Shown piece after piece: positions 9,576 to 19,271 of a stretch of DNA of 64,000 nucleotides. Every line of letters starts with the position of its first letter. Position 1 is the first letter of the stretch. The stretch is from the NCBI GenBank assembly GCA_024636345.1, contig JAGXHG010000026.1, forward strand, positions 49,918 to 113,917, read 5' to 3'. The DNA is from Desulfobulbaceae bacterium (lineage in GTDB: Bacteria; Desulfobacterota; Desulfobulbia; Desulfobulbales; Desulfocapsaceae). A program made the position numbers and the translations under genes. Under the pieces are notes generated by a model. It made no database searches. It had not been told where the DNA came from and saw only the letters and a list, made by a program, of their open reading frames with translations.

Positions 9576-10805
9576 TTAGTAGACATGGACGCTGTCATAA
9601 AATTTAACGATTTTCTCTTCAGGAACTCCTATCATCAAGGCACTCTGGGCAATAGCCTCCTGCCCTCCATAACTGGAGACCACGAGGGTTGTCTGAGACC
9701 AATCTAGCTGCGACAGGCAACTGGGGTCATAAATCGAAATTCCACGCCAGCTGCGTCCCTGTTTCAATTTATCGGAATCGACAATCACACAATCTCTATC
9801 AGGTGACATTTCTAATAGCTGGGTCACCTGATAGAGAAATTCAAGATGCATCCCCCCTCCCCAGATCACGAGACGGTCGGTAGCGGGGACAACGGATAAC
9901 TTTTCACTGACAGAACGAACGACGGAATACCACCAACTCAGATAGTCGAGCGACCGGTTCAGATCACTAGGATCTGCAACAATATTTTCTTCAGCTACAC
10001 ATGGAGTCGCCAGTACCCTATACCCGTTATAATCAGCGGCCTCCATCTCATCAACGATAGCCCATCCGGAAAGTTTCATGGCGTTTGCAAAACTGTTACG
10101 GCTAAAGTGAGTCATATGTTGAACAGAGAAGAATCCGTTGATATCGTTGGTTTTCCCATTCTCTAAGATGGGAATCTCAAGCACCAATTTGGTGTTTCCG
10201 TGTGAGAATTGGCGCAGATTTTTTAGGGCGGCAACGGGATCAGGCAAATGTTCAAGAACATGGTACATGGTGATGACATCAGGAGCCTCTTGGGGGCAAA
10301 AATTCTCAAAATCACCATGAATAAACTGAATATTTTTGTCCGAAAACAGATCGCGCCCTCGTTCGATTGCCGGAGCATCTATGTCAAAACCAACTTTATG
10401 AATATGATCAGGAAGTTCGGACAAAAATCTGCCGTCATAGCAACCGACATCAAGCAAGTTCAGACCCGGTTTGAGTAATTCTCTTGTTGCCAGCCAGTCT
10501 CTTTGTTCCTGAGATCTTACGGAAGTCGCACCATAGGAACATCCCGCTTCTGCAAACAGAACACGAAATCCGTATGAGGAGTATCCCGGATTGAGGTAGA
10601 TTGCAAAACAGAGACGACACTGCACCTGATGGAGCGTCATCCGCTTTGGAAGACAGACAGAATCCGAAAAAAATTGAAAATCCTTCAGCGTCAGCAGAAT
10701 TCTATTGCCCAGTGATTGACAGACGGGACAAGCCCGGGATTGTCCCGTGGCTGAATTCGATCCGTTTCCGTGAAAGGAATCGATGGAACACCAGGTTAGG
10801 CTCAT
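9576..10805 (-). CDS. Class I SAM methyltransferase with N-terminal Cys cluster and C-terminal C-methyltransferase-like domain
   Basis: CPVCQSL..CRLCFAIYLNPGYSS; LLDVGCYDGRFLSEL; C-terminal VIWGGGMHLEFLYQV domain. Confidence 0.8.
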   Translation of the reverse strand: MSLTWCSIDSFHGNGSNSATGQSRACPVCQSLGNRILLTLKDFQFFSDSVCLPKRMTLHQVQCRLCFAIYLNPGYSSYGFRVLFAEAGCSYGATSVRSQEQRDWLATRELLKPGLNLLDVGCYDGRFLSELPDHIHKVGFDIDAPAIERGRDLFSDKNIQFIHGDFENFCPQEAPDVITMYHVLEHLPDPVAALKNLRQFSHGNTKLVLEIPILENGKTNDINGFFSVQHMTHFSRNSFANAMKLSGWAIVDEMEAADYNGYRVLATPCVAEENIVADPSDLNRSLDYLSWWYSVVRSVSEKLSVVPATDRLVIWGGGMHLEFLYQVTQLLEMSPDRDCVIVDSDKLKQGRSWRGISIYDPSCLSQLDWSQTTLVVSSYGGQEAIAQSALMIGVPEEKIVKFYDSVHVY

Positions 10806-10828
10806 TTAATTCGATCCTTTTTCAATCA

Positions 10829-11593
10829 TTAATTACTCTTTTTAGTCATGTTGCTGTTCTTCAATGAGGGGGGAGGCGGGGCGTCGTTGTTACCAGCTGG
10901 AAGATTCAATGAACGCCATGCTTCAAACATCAGCTCAGCACGCTGCCAATCTTCTAACGTATCGATATCCTGAACTTGACATCTGGGAAGGATCAACGCA
11001 ACGGCTGCATCTGAAAATGCCGACACGCCACTGAGGCAAGCATCAGTTCTTGCCCAGTAGAATTGGCCAGCATCATGATATGCATGCTCCAAATCCTGTG
11101 ATCGTGTGGTGTAATGTTCCGGTTGAAACATTTCAACTCTGCCATTTTTGGTAATCTTGATGGCACGCTGGATTGGGAAAGGGAAACTCGTCGCCGTGAA
11201 TACAATCTGACTGCCGCTCTCCAAAAGTAAGTCCAAGCCATTAATCAGATCAGTGGGCTGTATGAACGGAGCAGTGGCGTAGATGGTACAAACGAACTCG
11301 ATCGGCCCCAGATTTTTGATGCCCCATTCAAGAGCATGTTGAGCTACTGCGCCTGTCCCGACATAATCATCGGCAAGCTCTGCCGGTCGCATGAACGGCA
11401 CTTCCGCACCCCACTGTATAGCAACCTCGGCAATCTCGTCATCGTCGGTGGAAACAATAATGTGATCAAATAAGTCGGAATTCTTAGCAGCCTCAATCGA
11501 CCACGCTATCATCGGTTTGCCACAAAAGGGTTTAATGTTCTTGCGTGGGATACGCTTGCTTCCGCCACGAGCTGGGATAATAGCAATTTTCAT
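10829..11593 (-). CDS. pseF: Pseudaminic acid cytidylyltransferase
   Basis: IAIIPARGGSKRIPRKNIKPFCGKPMIAWSIEAA; YATAPFIQP; adjacent to pseC and pseB. Confidence 0.85.
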   Translation of the reverse strand: MKIAIIPARGGSKRIPRKNIKPFCGKPMIAWSIEAAKNSDLFDHIIVSTDDDEIAEVAIQWGAEVPFMRPAELADDYVGTGAVAQHALEWGIKNLGPIEFVCTIYATAPFIQPTDLINGLDLLLESGSQIVFTATSFPFPIQRAIKITKNGRVEMFQPEHYTTRSQDLEHAYHDAGQFYWARTDACLSGVSAFSDAAVALILPRCQVQDIDTLEDWQRAELMFEAWRSLNLPAGNNDAPPPPSLKNSNMTKKSN

Positions 11594-12747
11594 ATACTTG
11601 CCTCTCGTACCGCCTCCACCACTTTATCTTGCTGAGCATCCGTCAGACCCGGATACATCGGCAAACTGATGGCTTCGGCGTAGTAGTGATTCGCCTCTGG
11701 AAAATTTTCCGGTTTGAAACCCATATGCTGGTAGTAGGGTTGAGTATGTACCGGGATGTAATGTAAATTGACGCCAATGTTCTGTTCGCGCAGTGATTCA
11801 AACACCTGCAGATGGGTTTTCTGAATCTTTTCCAGTTGAAGACGAATCACATAAAGATGCCATCCAGAATAACTGTCAGGATGCTGCCAGGGTGTAATAA
11901 CTGACAGACCAGAGAACATCTGATCGTATCGTCTGGCGATGGCGTTTCGTTTAGAGACAAATTCGTCCAATCGGTGCATTTGGCTCAAACCGAGCGCGGC
12001 TTGTATATCTGTCATGCGGTAGTTGAATCCCAGGTCGACTTGCTGATAGTACCAAGGGCCATCCGGTACATGAGTCATATCGGCTGCATCGCGAGTAATG
12101 CCGTGGCTACGAAGCAACTGCATGCGCTTTGCTAACTGGCCATCATTGGTTACCGCCATCCCGCCTTCACCTGTGGTGATGATCTTGACCGGGTGGAAAC
12201 TGAACACGGTGATATCACTGTAGCGGCAGTTGCCGACAGGTTCGTTTTGGTAGCGACCGCCGATGGCATGCGAGGCATCTTCAATGATCTTGAAGCCATA
12301 TTGCCGACTGAGTGCGTGAATGACGGCCATTTCACAGGGCTGCCCACACAGATGAACGGGGATCACCACCTTGGGTAACTGCCCAATTTTTTCAGCGTAA
12401 GCCAGTTTTTCTGCCAGCCGCTCCACACTCAAACTATAGGTGCGTGAATCGATGTCAACGAAATCAACTTCGGCACCGCAATACAAAGCGCAGTTGGCAC
12501 TGGCCACAAAGGTAATCGGTGTTGTCCAAACCACATCGCCTTTACCAACACCTAAAGCCAGACATGCAATATGTAGGGCACTGGTGGCGCTATTAACCGC
12601 TACCGCATGCTGCGCACCACAGTAACCGGCCACCTCAGTTTCAAATGCAGGAACAAACGGTCCCTGGGTCAGGAAGTCTGAACGCAATACTTCTACGACC
12701 GCGTCAATGTCGGCCTGGCTGATATCTTGTCGACCGTAGGGAATCAT
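11590..12747 (-). CDS. pseC: UDP-4-amino-4,6-dideoxy-N-acetyl-beta-L-altrosamine transaminase
   Basis: MIPYGRQDISQADIDAVVEVLRSDFLTQGPFVPAFE...EDASHAIGG...VFSFHPVKIITTGEGG. Confidence 0.9.
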   Translation of the reverse strand: MIPYGRQDISQADIDAVVEVLRSDFLTQGPFVPAFETEVAGYCGAQHAVAVNSATSALHIACLALGVGKGDVVWTTPITFVASANCALYCGAEVDFVDIDSRTYSLSVERLAEKLAYAEKIGQLPKVVIPVHLCGQPCEMAVIHALSRQYGFKIIEDASHAIGGRYQNEPVGNCRYSDITVFSFHPVKIITTGEGGMAVTNDGQLAKRMQLLRSHGITRDAADMTHVPDGPWYYQQVDLGFNYRMTDIQAALGLSQMHRLDEFVSKRNAIARRYDQMFSGLSVITPWQHPDSYSGWHLYVIRLQLEKIQKTHLQVFESLREQNIGVNLHYIPVHTQPYYQHMGFKPENFPEANHYYAEAISLPMYPGLTDAQQDKVVEAVREASI

Positions 12748-12752
12748 GGATG

Positions 12753-13751
12753 TCAGTTCTTGCCGATCTTTTCGCGATTTTGCTCAATCCATCCACGTAA
12801 AGTTTCAATGCTCATCCACTCAGTATTGTTATCTGAACAATAAGTGAAATCAGGGGGTACCAACCGACCCGCACCAATACGCTCAGGGTCTTGGCACCAC
12901 TTATGGATCGCGGGCAGGATTTTGTAGTGCTCGGCATATTCGTAGGTGTAAAGTGCGTCCTCGGCACTAATCATCTGCTCATGGAGCTTTTCACCGGGAC
13001 GAATACCGACGATGTCATGCCTCGCATCGGGTGCAATTGCGCGGGCGATATCAGTGACCTTCATGGAAGGGATCTTTTTCACATAGATCTCTCCACCAAC
13101 CATGTCATCAAAGGCATGCCAGACGAGATCCACTCCCTGCTCCAGGCTGATCATGAAGCGGGTCATGCGTTCATCGGTAATCGGTAACACCCCCTTATCG
13201 GCAAGGGAGAGGAAGAAAGGGATCACCGAGCCGCGCGAGCCCATGACGTTCCCGTAACGCACCACCCCAAAGCGGGTATCATTTTTCCCCGCATACGAAT
13301 TACCAGCGATGAAAAGCTTATCGGAGGTCAGCTTAGTGGCTCCGTACAAATTCACGGGACTGCTGGCCTTGTCGGTCGAAAGCGCCACCAAACGCTTAAC
13401 CCCTTGATCAATACAGGTATCGATGAGGTTCATGGCACCGATCACATTGGTTTTAACGCACTCGAAGGGGTTGTATTCCGCCGTTGGCACGATTTTGGTG
13501 GCAGCCGCATGAACCACGTAATTGATGCCGTTGAGGGCACGCGACAAACGATCTTTATCACGCACATCGCCAATAAAAAAACGTACTCGTTTGTCATCGC
13601 CATAGAGTTTAGCCATTTCCCATTGCTTCATTTCATCACGCGAGTAGATGACCAGACGACGCAGATTATATTTAGCTAAAGTCAGAGGAACAAAGGTATG
13701 ACCAAAAGAACCAGTACCCCCGGTAATCAAAATGGATGAGTTTGTTAACAT
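12753..13751 (-). CDS. pseB: UDP-N-acetylglucosamine 4,6-dehydratase (inverting)
   Basis: MLTNSSILITGGTGSFGHTFVPLTL...SRDEMKQWEM...KIVPTAEYNPFECVKTNVIGA; start set at internal ATG 13751. Confidence 0.9.
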   Translation of the reverse strand: MLTNSSILITGGTGSFGHTFVPLTLAKYNLRRLVIYSRDEMKQWEMAKLYGDDKRVRFFIGDVRDKDRLSRALNGINYVVHAAATKIVPTAEYNPFECVKTNVIGAMNLIDTCIDQGVKRLVALSTDKASSPVNLYGATKLTSDKLFIAGNSYAGKNDTRFGVVRYGNVMGSRGSVIPFFLSLADKGVLPITDERMTRFMISLEQGVDLVWHAFDDMVGGEIYVKKIPSMKVTDIARAIAPDARHDIVGIRPGEKLHEQMISAEDALYTYEYAEHYKILPAIHKWCQDPERIGAGRLVPPDFTYCSDNNTEWMSIETLRGWIEQNREKIGKN

Positions 13752-14432
13752 GTCATAAGCCCGTATTGCATATTTATAAAAATGATTGTCAACCCGAAGT
13801 TTCGAATTGTTCCGGCAGGACGGAAACAAACGCTTCAAATAGAGCGATCTTGATGGCGCGCTGCACTTCCATATCATCTATCTATTTATTTGGAATCCCA
13901 AAAGCCATATCACATCTGAGCGTATCACCAGTAAGATAAGATAAATGGATTTGAGCACATAGCCAATCTAATCCTGCCATTGACGTAATGATAATGCAAC
14001 TTTTTTCTATAAATTCGTTACCCCTTCATTCCATTTTGCCGATATCTTTAATAGCGCTACCAGGCGGAGACATCAAAACCATTGCCGTCCATGCACGTTG
14101 CCCATTGATAAAATAGTCAATATGAGCTGATTAACAACGACTGGCCTTGCAATGAAGGGCCGACTATGGCTGATAGCTGGAAAGAGCCAATGCGGTAAGG
14201 TTTAAGAAAAATGAAGTGATACTGGGGACTCTTGGGGAGTTTTTATAGTTCCTTGTCTTTTAATGTCTCGTATTGTAAAGTATTTTCTGCAGTTGTGGTT
14301 GAGAAATCTATTGACGTGTTTGTCGAAAATCGTTTCTAGCACCATTGTCATCCATAACTAGGAAAGACATAACCACTTCTCCTGACCGGATTGAACCGCC
14401 AAACGGTACCATGAAACTTGTTTTTTTCCTGA

Positions 14433-14774
14433 TTGTTACTTTGCAATGCGAGAGATTACCATCCTTTCGGCAAAATCTGCCAGGAACAACAGACGGAACA
14501 TCGTACCACACTGGTCAAACACCCGTGGACAAACGGCATGGTCGAAGCGATGAATAAGAAAATCAAAGTGAATACCGTCAAACGCTTCCACTACGACAGT
14601 GTGGAGGCACCCAAACAACATTTATACGCATATATTCTAAATTATAATTTTAACCTCAAATTACGCGCTATTGGAAGGGTCCCGCCCTTTGAGGCAATGC
14701 GTCACTTGTATAATAAATCGCCTTCTGTTTTTACTGTTAATCCAGCCCATTTAATTGTGGGACTAAACAAGTAG
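14433..14774 (+). mobile_element. Truncated IS481-family transposase (C-terminal integrase-core remnant)
   Basis: TLVKHPWTNGMVEAMNKKIKVNTVKRFHYDSVEAPKQHLYAYILNYNFNLKLRAIGRVPPFEAM; no full N-terminus, preceding frames broken. Confidence 0.75.
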
Positions 14775-14796
14775 GCAGTTTCTCCAGAGGGTTCAT

Positions 14797-16131
14797 ATGC
14801 GAGCATTTCATCACATCCCTCAATGCTTTAATGAGGACATTTATGATGCTAACATGTCCATTATTCGCCGACGATGGCCCGATATTTATGTTCTTCTAAC
14901 TAACTGCGAAGATATTGAACATGTTGAAATTGATGTCAGCTATTCAGTGCCGACATTAGTTGTTGATGGGATACATCTGTCAAGTGTGTTTGATCCTGTT
15001 CGCGAGGCAGAATTACAGGCATCTTTGATTACCAAAGATTCTGAGAAAGTATGGGTTTATGGTATTGGGACAGGAGCCCTGCCGAGACAGTTGTTGGCAG
15101 GAAAGATTACGCATTTATTTGCAGTTATTATATCACCTGCTGTATCACGCCATGTTCTTGGTTTCTTTGATCAAACCGATTGGCTGTCTGACTCTCGTCT
15201 GACTCTTCTTTCAGCAACATCTGACCAAAATGTTCATTTTCCATTCTGCGTGGTTCCTTCTGAGCTGTTTCTGGCCAGTGATTCTTCCTCTCGTTTACGT
15301 GACAATATATATCTGGAACTGCAAACACCGCACATTAAAGCACAGCATGCAAACAAAAGATTCTTTTTAGAAGAAAAGATATTCACCCAATCCGAATTCA
15401 TTCGCTCCGATGGTGATGTCGCAGAGCTTTTTGGCACGGCAAAGGGCGATATTTTTATCGTTGCCGGAGCCGGCCCCACCCTGGATGAACATTTTGATTG
15501 GCTCAGCAGAAATCGAAAAAAAGTTCGCATTGTGAGTGTGGATGCCGCCTATAACTCGTTGAGTAAAAATGAGATATTTCCAGATGTGGTCGTAGCCATT
15601 GATGACCATGACTCTCTGCATGAACTTTTCGACCAATGCGATTTGTTAAAGGCCACACATATCCCTTTAGTTTATTTCCCTCAAGTAACAAGATCATTAC
15701 TTTCCATATGGCCCGGTCCCAGAAAAACAGCCTATACCATGTCTCCTTTACATGAAAAGATCAAAAAAGAAATCCCTAAAGGGAACCTCTACACATCTGG
15801 GAGTGTTATCCATACGGCTGTTGACTTAGCTGTCAAAATGGGTGCCGGTACCATTATTTTTCTAGGAGCCGATTTTTGTTATCCAGGCGGGAAAAGCCAC
15901 AGTCGCGGATCCACTCATTCAAGAAAAGTAGATCTTGAAAAAAAATCTTCGCATTGGGTCCTTAACGGCAAAGGGGAGAGAGTAGCAACCAGCACAAATT
16001 TGAGAGGATATTTACGGGACCTTGAAAATTACATTGAGACTGTTCCCGAGGTTACGTTTTATAACGCTAGCAAGAAAGGTGCGTTGATCGCTGGAACAAA
16101 ATATTTAGAGGAGCTTCATGAGCTTACGTGA
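14797..16131 (+). CDS. Motility accessory factor (Maf)/DUF115 family protein, putative flagellin glycosyltransferase
   Basis: IFIVAGAGPTLDEHFDWLSRNRKKVRIVSVDAAYNSL...SGSVIHTAVDLAVKMGAGTIIFLGADFCYPGGKSH. Confidence 0.85.
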   Translation: MRAFHHIPQCFNEDIYDANMSIIRRRWPDIYVLLTNCEDIEHVEIDVSYSVPTLVVDGIHLSSVFDPVREAELQASLITKDSEKVWVYGIGTGALPRQLLAGKITHLFAVIISPAVSRHVLGFFDQTDWLSDSRLTLLSATSDQNVHFPFCVVPSELFLASDSSSRLRDNIYLELQTPHIKAQHANKRFFLEEKIFTQSEFIRSDGDVAELFGTAKGDIFIVAGAGPTLDEHFDWLSRNRKKVRIVSVDAAYNSLSKNEIFPDVVVAIDDHDSLHELFDQCDLLKATHIPLVYFPQVTRSLLSIWPGPRKTAYTMSPLHEKIKKEIPKGNLYTSGSVIHTAVDLAVKMGAGTIIFLGADFCYPGGKSHSRGSTHSRKVDLEKKSSHWVLNGKGERVATSTNLRGYLRDLENYIETVPEVTFYNASKKGALIAGTKYLEELHELT

Positions 16132-16387
16132 TATTTCTCAACAGCTGACTGAAGTGGCCAGCGGCTATAGACAGGGACTGGAAGGACATGGTAGCTTAAA
16201 GCTGGTGCAACTCATCGAGATGCTGCTGCCGGAGTTGACTGACTTTCCTCCGACGAGCTTATCAACGTTAAACCATTTATTAACGCAGGCCATGGAGGCC
16301 TTAAGCCGACGCGACTATCTTTTTGTTGCGGATTTGTTGGAATATCCCATCAAGGATGCCATTGATAACTATATCAAAATCAAATGA
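16118..16387 (+). CDS. Small uncharacterised helical protein between two maf genes
   Basis: 89-aa ORF overlapping the stop of the upstream maf and the start of the downstream maf. Confidence 0.65.
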   Translation: MSLRDISQQLTEVASGYRQGLEGHGSLKLVQLIEMLLPELTDFPPTSLSTLNHLLTQAMEALSRRDYLFVADLLEYPIKDAIDNYIKIK

Positions 16388-18906
16388 CAGAAAGGAGTTT
16401 TTTAGTGGAAGAATCTAATCCTTTTGAATTTGGGCCGTTTTTGACCAATAATTACGGAGACCGTTACCTTTTCCCGGTTAACCATTCCGTCTTTAATCGG
16501 CTTGGTTCCAAAGCTGTTTATGATGCAGCCTATGGAGCTCAACTTTTCAAAGAAGATACGTTTTATATTCTTATAGGCTCCGATTCCGGACTCTTAGTTG
16601 ATTACATTCTCAAGAAAGGTGTTCCCCGGAAGAGTAAATATTTATTTGTCGAACTTCCTGGCGTTTTAGAACGATTAACAGAGGTTATAGATTTCAATGA
16701 CCTTCCCAGCGAGATGGACATTGTTGAAGCTCCAAGGGTAGAACAAAAACTTCATGATCTAGATTTTACAAAATATGTATATCTAGACAGTTTGTTTGCA
16801 ATAGAAAGTTTCGCTTGCATTGATAATTTTTTTGCTGCGTATCACTCTTTATCTTTACACACCAAAAAAGCGGTTGAAGCGCTGTCCTTTGAAGAACACG
16901 CCAAGGTTGAGTCGCGTGTTTTCACAATACATCAACTGAATAATGTGACTGAGAATCCAAATTCTTCCTCATCATTAAACGGGGCCTTTCAAGGTAAGAC
17001 GGCGTTTCTTTTAGGTGGCGGCCCCTCTCTTGATGACGCACTCCCCTGGATTAAAAAAAATCGTGACAGATTTGTCCTTTTGTCTGTTTCACGTATTTGT
17101 CGCCGGTTAAAAGAAGCCGGCATCGTTCCGGATGTTGTTTTTAATGCCGACCCTAATTTTGCCAGTTACGCTTATAGCAAAGAGCTTTTCCATTTCAGCA
17201 AAGAATGTCTTTTCATTAATTTAAACCACAGCAACAGTGTGTTGTTAGGGCAGTGGACAGGGAGAAAGGCATTTATTGGTCCTCTATTCCCATGGAAGAG
17301 TCCATTAAATATTGAAGATTATGTTCCGTCAGGCCCTACTGTCTCACATGTCGCTCTAGCAAAGGCAATCGAAATGGGTTTTTCCACAATCTTATTGTCC
17401 GGAGTGGATTTATGCCATAAAGCCGATGGACAATGCCATACCAAAGGTAGCCCTGAGGACGGCCTGAACTTAAATTATGATTCTGATCTCTACGAAGTTA
17501 CAAATTACCAAGGGGATACCGTTTTCACAACTAAACAGTTTGCTTTGGGTATTGATCATTTAGAAAAAATTGCAGAAAAAGCAAAAGACCTAAAAGTTGA
17601 TATTGTGAACACCGCTGCTGAAGCAGCAATTATAAAGAATATCAGACATGAGAGCCTGGGATCTATTCAATGGCTATCTGAGTCAATATCGCCCCGCAAT
17701 ATCTTGCTCAAGCTGATACCCGAAAATAACAGTGAACAAAGGCGTAATCATTACTCCAAGGTCAAATTAGAGCTACAGAAAACTTATGCGACTCTCAAAA
17801 AAATTCAAGATCTTGTTCTGCAAGCACAAAAGGCCACCGACTCACTTTTTTCCGGAAAGATGTCCGCCGACCGATTCAAGTTTAAAAAGAAATTAGATAA
17901 AATCGAAAAGACATTGAACAATAAGTATGGTTCTCTTGCCAAGTTGATTAAATCATTTGGTATCCGTGATTTTTTCAAGGCTGTTTACTCCGGCTCTAAG
18001 GAGTGGGCCGATGAAGAAATAAAGCAGATGACAATTCTTTACTATAAAGCCTATGCAAAAAGCGTCTCAGAGCTATTAGAAGTCATCGACAGATGTCTTG
18101 CAAGAGTCAATGTCAGGGTTGAAGAGGAAAAGGAAGAGCCAGACTATGATGTAATTTTTCAGCAATGGATAAAAGATAAGCAATTCGGTAGATTCAAGTT
18201 TTTTGAACAGTTGTCAACAGATGGCCTGACTTTTCAGAAGCAGTCAACAGAGGACTTCTTTGCAGATATAAAGAAACAGTTTTCAGAGCAAATGCAGCCA
18301 GGATGGGGTTATCCAACGACAGATATTAAAAAAATTAATTTTGCCCTCTACCGGGGGATGGTGAGAAAGTTTTTCAAGTCCCACCATGAAAAGGATCTGT
18401 TTAATATTATTAATCAGTTAGACTTCTCTGAAGATATTGAGGCGATTCCTTTGAAATTTTTAGCCGAAGGGTATGGCCATGAATTACATGGCCACACCGA
18501 TGCAGCTCTTGATTCATATCAAAAAGTCATAGAATATGAGAGTTCGCCAGTTGTTGAAGACGCCTTGAATCGGATTGTTTCTCTTTCTTTAGAGGCTAAC
18601 AATTTTGATGATGCAAGATTAGGCCTTGAATATCTTTCCGGGGTTTCCGATAATTACCTGATTCCCTATGCTGATCTGTTATGGATTGTAGGGGAACGCT
18701 TCCAAGCCTTAGATCTTTTTGCGGTTTATCTCGGGAAAGTTCCTAGCGATATCAGTGTGATGCTGAAACTTGCTCTCTACTATCTGGAATTAAATTCATT
18801 AGACGGCGCGGAGATGGCGGTGAACCATGTGCTGAGTCTTGAGCCGGATAACTCGCTCGCATTAAACCTTTTTAAGCAGATAACTGAGAGGAAAGTTTTG
18901 CAATAA
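16384..18906 (+). CDS. Maf/DUF115 family protein with C-terminal TPR-like extension
   Basis: TAFLLGGGPSLDDALPWIKKNRDRFVLLSVSRICRRL...SGPTVSHVALAKAIEMGFSTILLSGVDLC; C-terminal TPR-like helices. Confidence 0.85.
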   Translation: MTERSFLVEESNPFEFGPFLTNNYGDRYLFPVNHSVFNRLGSKAVYDAAYGAQLFKEDTFYILIGSDSGLLVDYILKKGVPRKSKYLFVELPGVLERLTEVIDFNDLPSEMDIVEAPRVEQKLHDLDFTKYVYLDSLFAIESFACIDNFFAAYHSLSLHTKKAVEALSFEEHAKVESRVFTIHQLNNVTENPNSSSSLNGAFQGKTAFLLGGGPSLDDALPWIKKNRDRFVLLSVSRICRRLKEAGIVPDVVFNADPNFASYAYSKELFHFSKECLFINLNHSNSVLLGQWTGRKAFIGPLFPWKSPLNIEDYVPSGPTVSHVALAKAIEMGFSTILLSGVDLCHKADGQCHTKGSPEDGLNLNYDSDLYEVTNYQGDTVFTTKQFALGIDHLEKIAEKAKDLKVDIVNTAAEAAIIKNIRHESLGSIQWLSESISPRNILLKLIPENNSEQRRNHYSKVKLELQKTYATLKKIQDLVLQAQKATDSLFSGKMSADRFKFKKKLDKIEKTLNNKYGSLAKLIKSFGIRDFFKAVYSGSKEWADEEIKQMTILYYKAYAKSVSELLEVIDRCLARVNVRVEEEKEEPDYDVIFQQWIKDKQFGRFKFFEQLSTDGLTFQKQSTEDFFADIKKQFSEQMQPGWGYPTTDIKKINFALYRGMVRKFFKSHHEKDLFNIINQLDFSEDIEAIPLKFLAEGYGHELHGHTDAALDSYQKVIEYESSPVVEDALNRIVSLSLEANNFDDARLGLEYLSGVSDNYLIPYADLLWIVGERFQALDLFAVYLGKVPSDISVMLKLALYYLELNSLDGAEMAVNHVLSLEPDNSLALNLFKQITERKVLQ

Positions 18907-19026
18907 GCCACCGAGATCTTATATTCTTCATTCCCGACACCCTGCAAGGTTAGTTTCATACTCAATGGAAAATTGATTCATATCACTGAGGTTAGATATC
19001 AACCAAAATTTTTTTTCATCTCCCCC

Positions 19027-19054
19027 TAAACTTCTTCCATCCTGCTGCCGATAT
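19027..19054 (+). promoter_or_regulatory. Sigma-28 (FliA)-like promoter, distal
   Basis: TAAACTTC-N12-GCCGATAT upstream of flagellin. Confidence 0.6.
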
Positions 19055-19095
19055 GTTTTTCATAAGGGAGAAAAAATCTTTTTTTACTTTTTCCC

Positions 19096-19123
19096 TAAAG
19101 TTTTAATTGCAAGTGACCGATAG
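19096..19123 (+). promoter_or_regulatory. Sigma-28 (FliA)-like promoter, proximal
   Basis: TAAAGTTT-N12-ACCGATAG upstream of flagellin. Confidence 0.6.
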
Positions 19124-19271
19124 ATTAATTAAGAAGAAAAATACTGACAAGGAGGTGCCACGACACTAAATATCACAGCATAAACCAGCAGTAAATTTGC
19201 AGTAAATCGTGTTTGAATCGGGCAAGGACGCCCAGCAGTACCCCATAGACCAATATTCATGGAGGAATATC

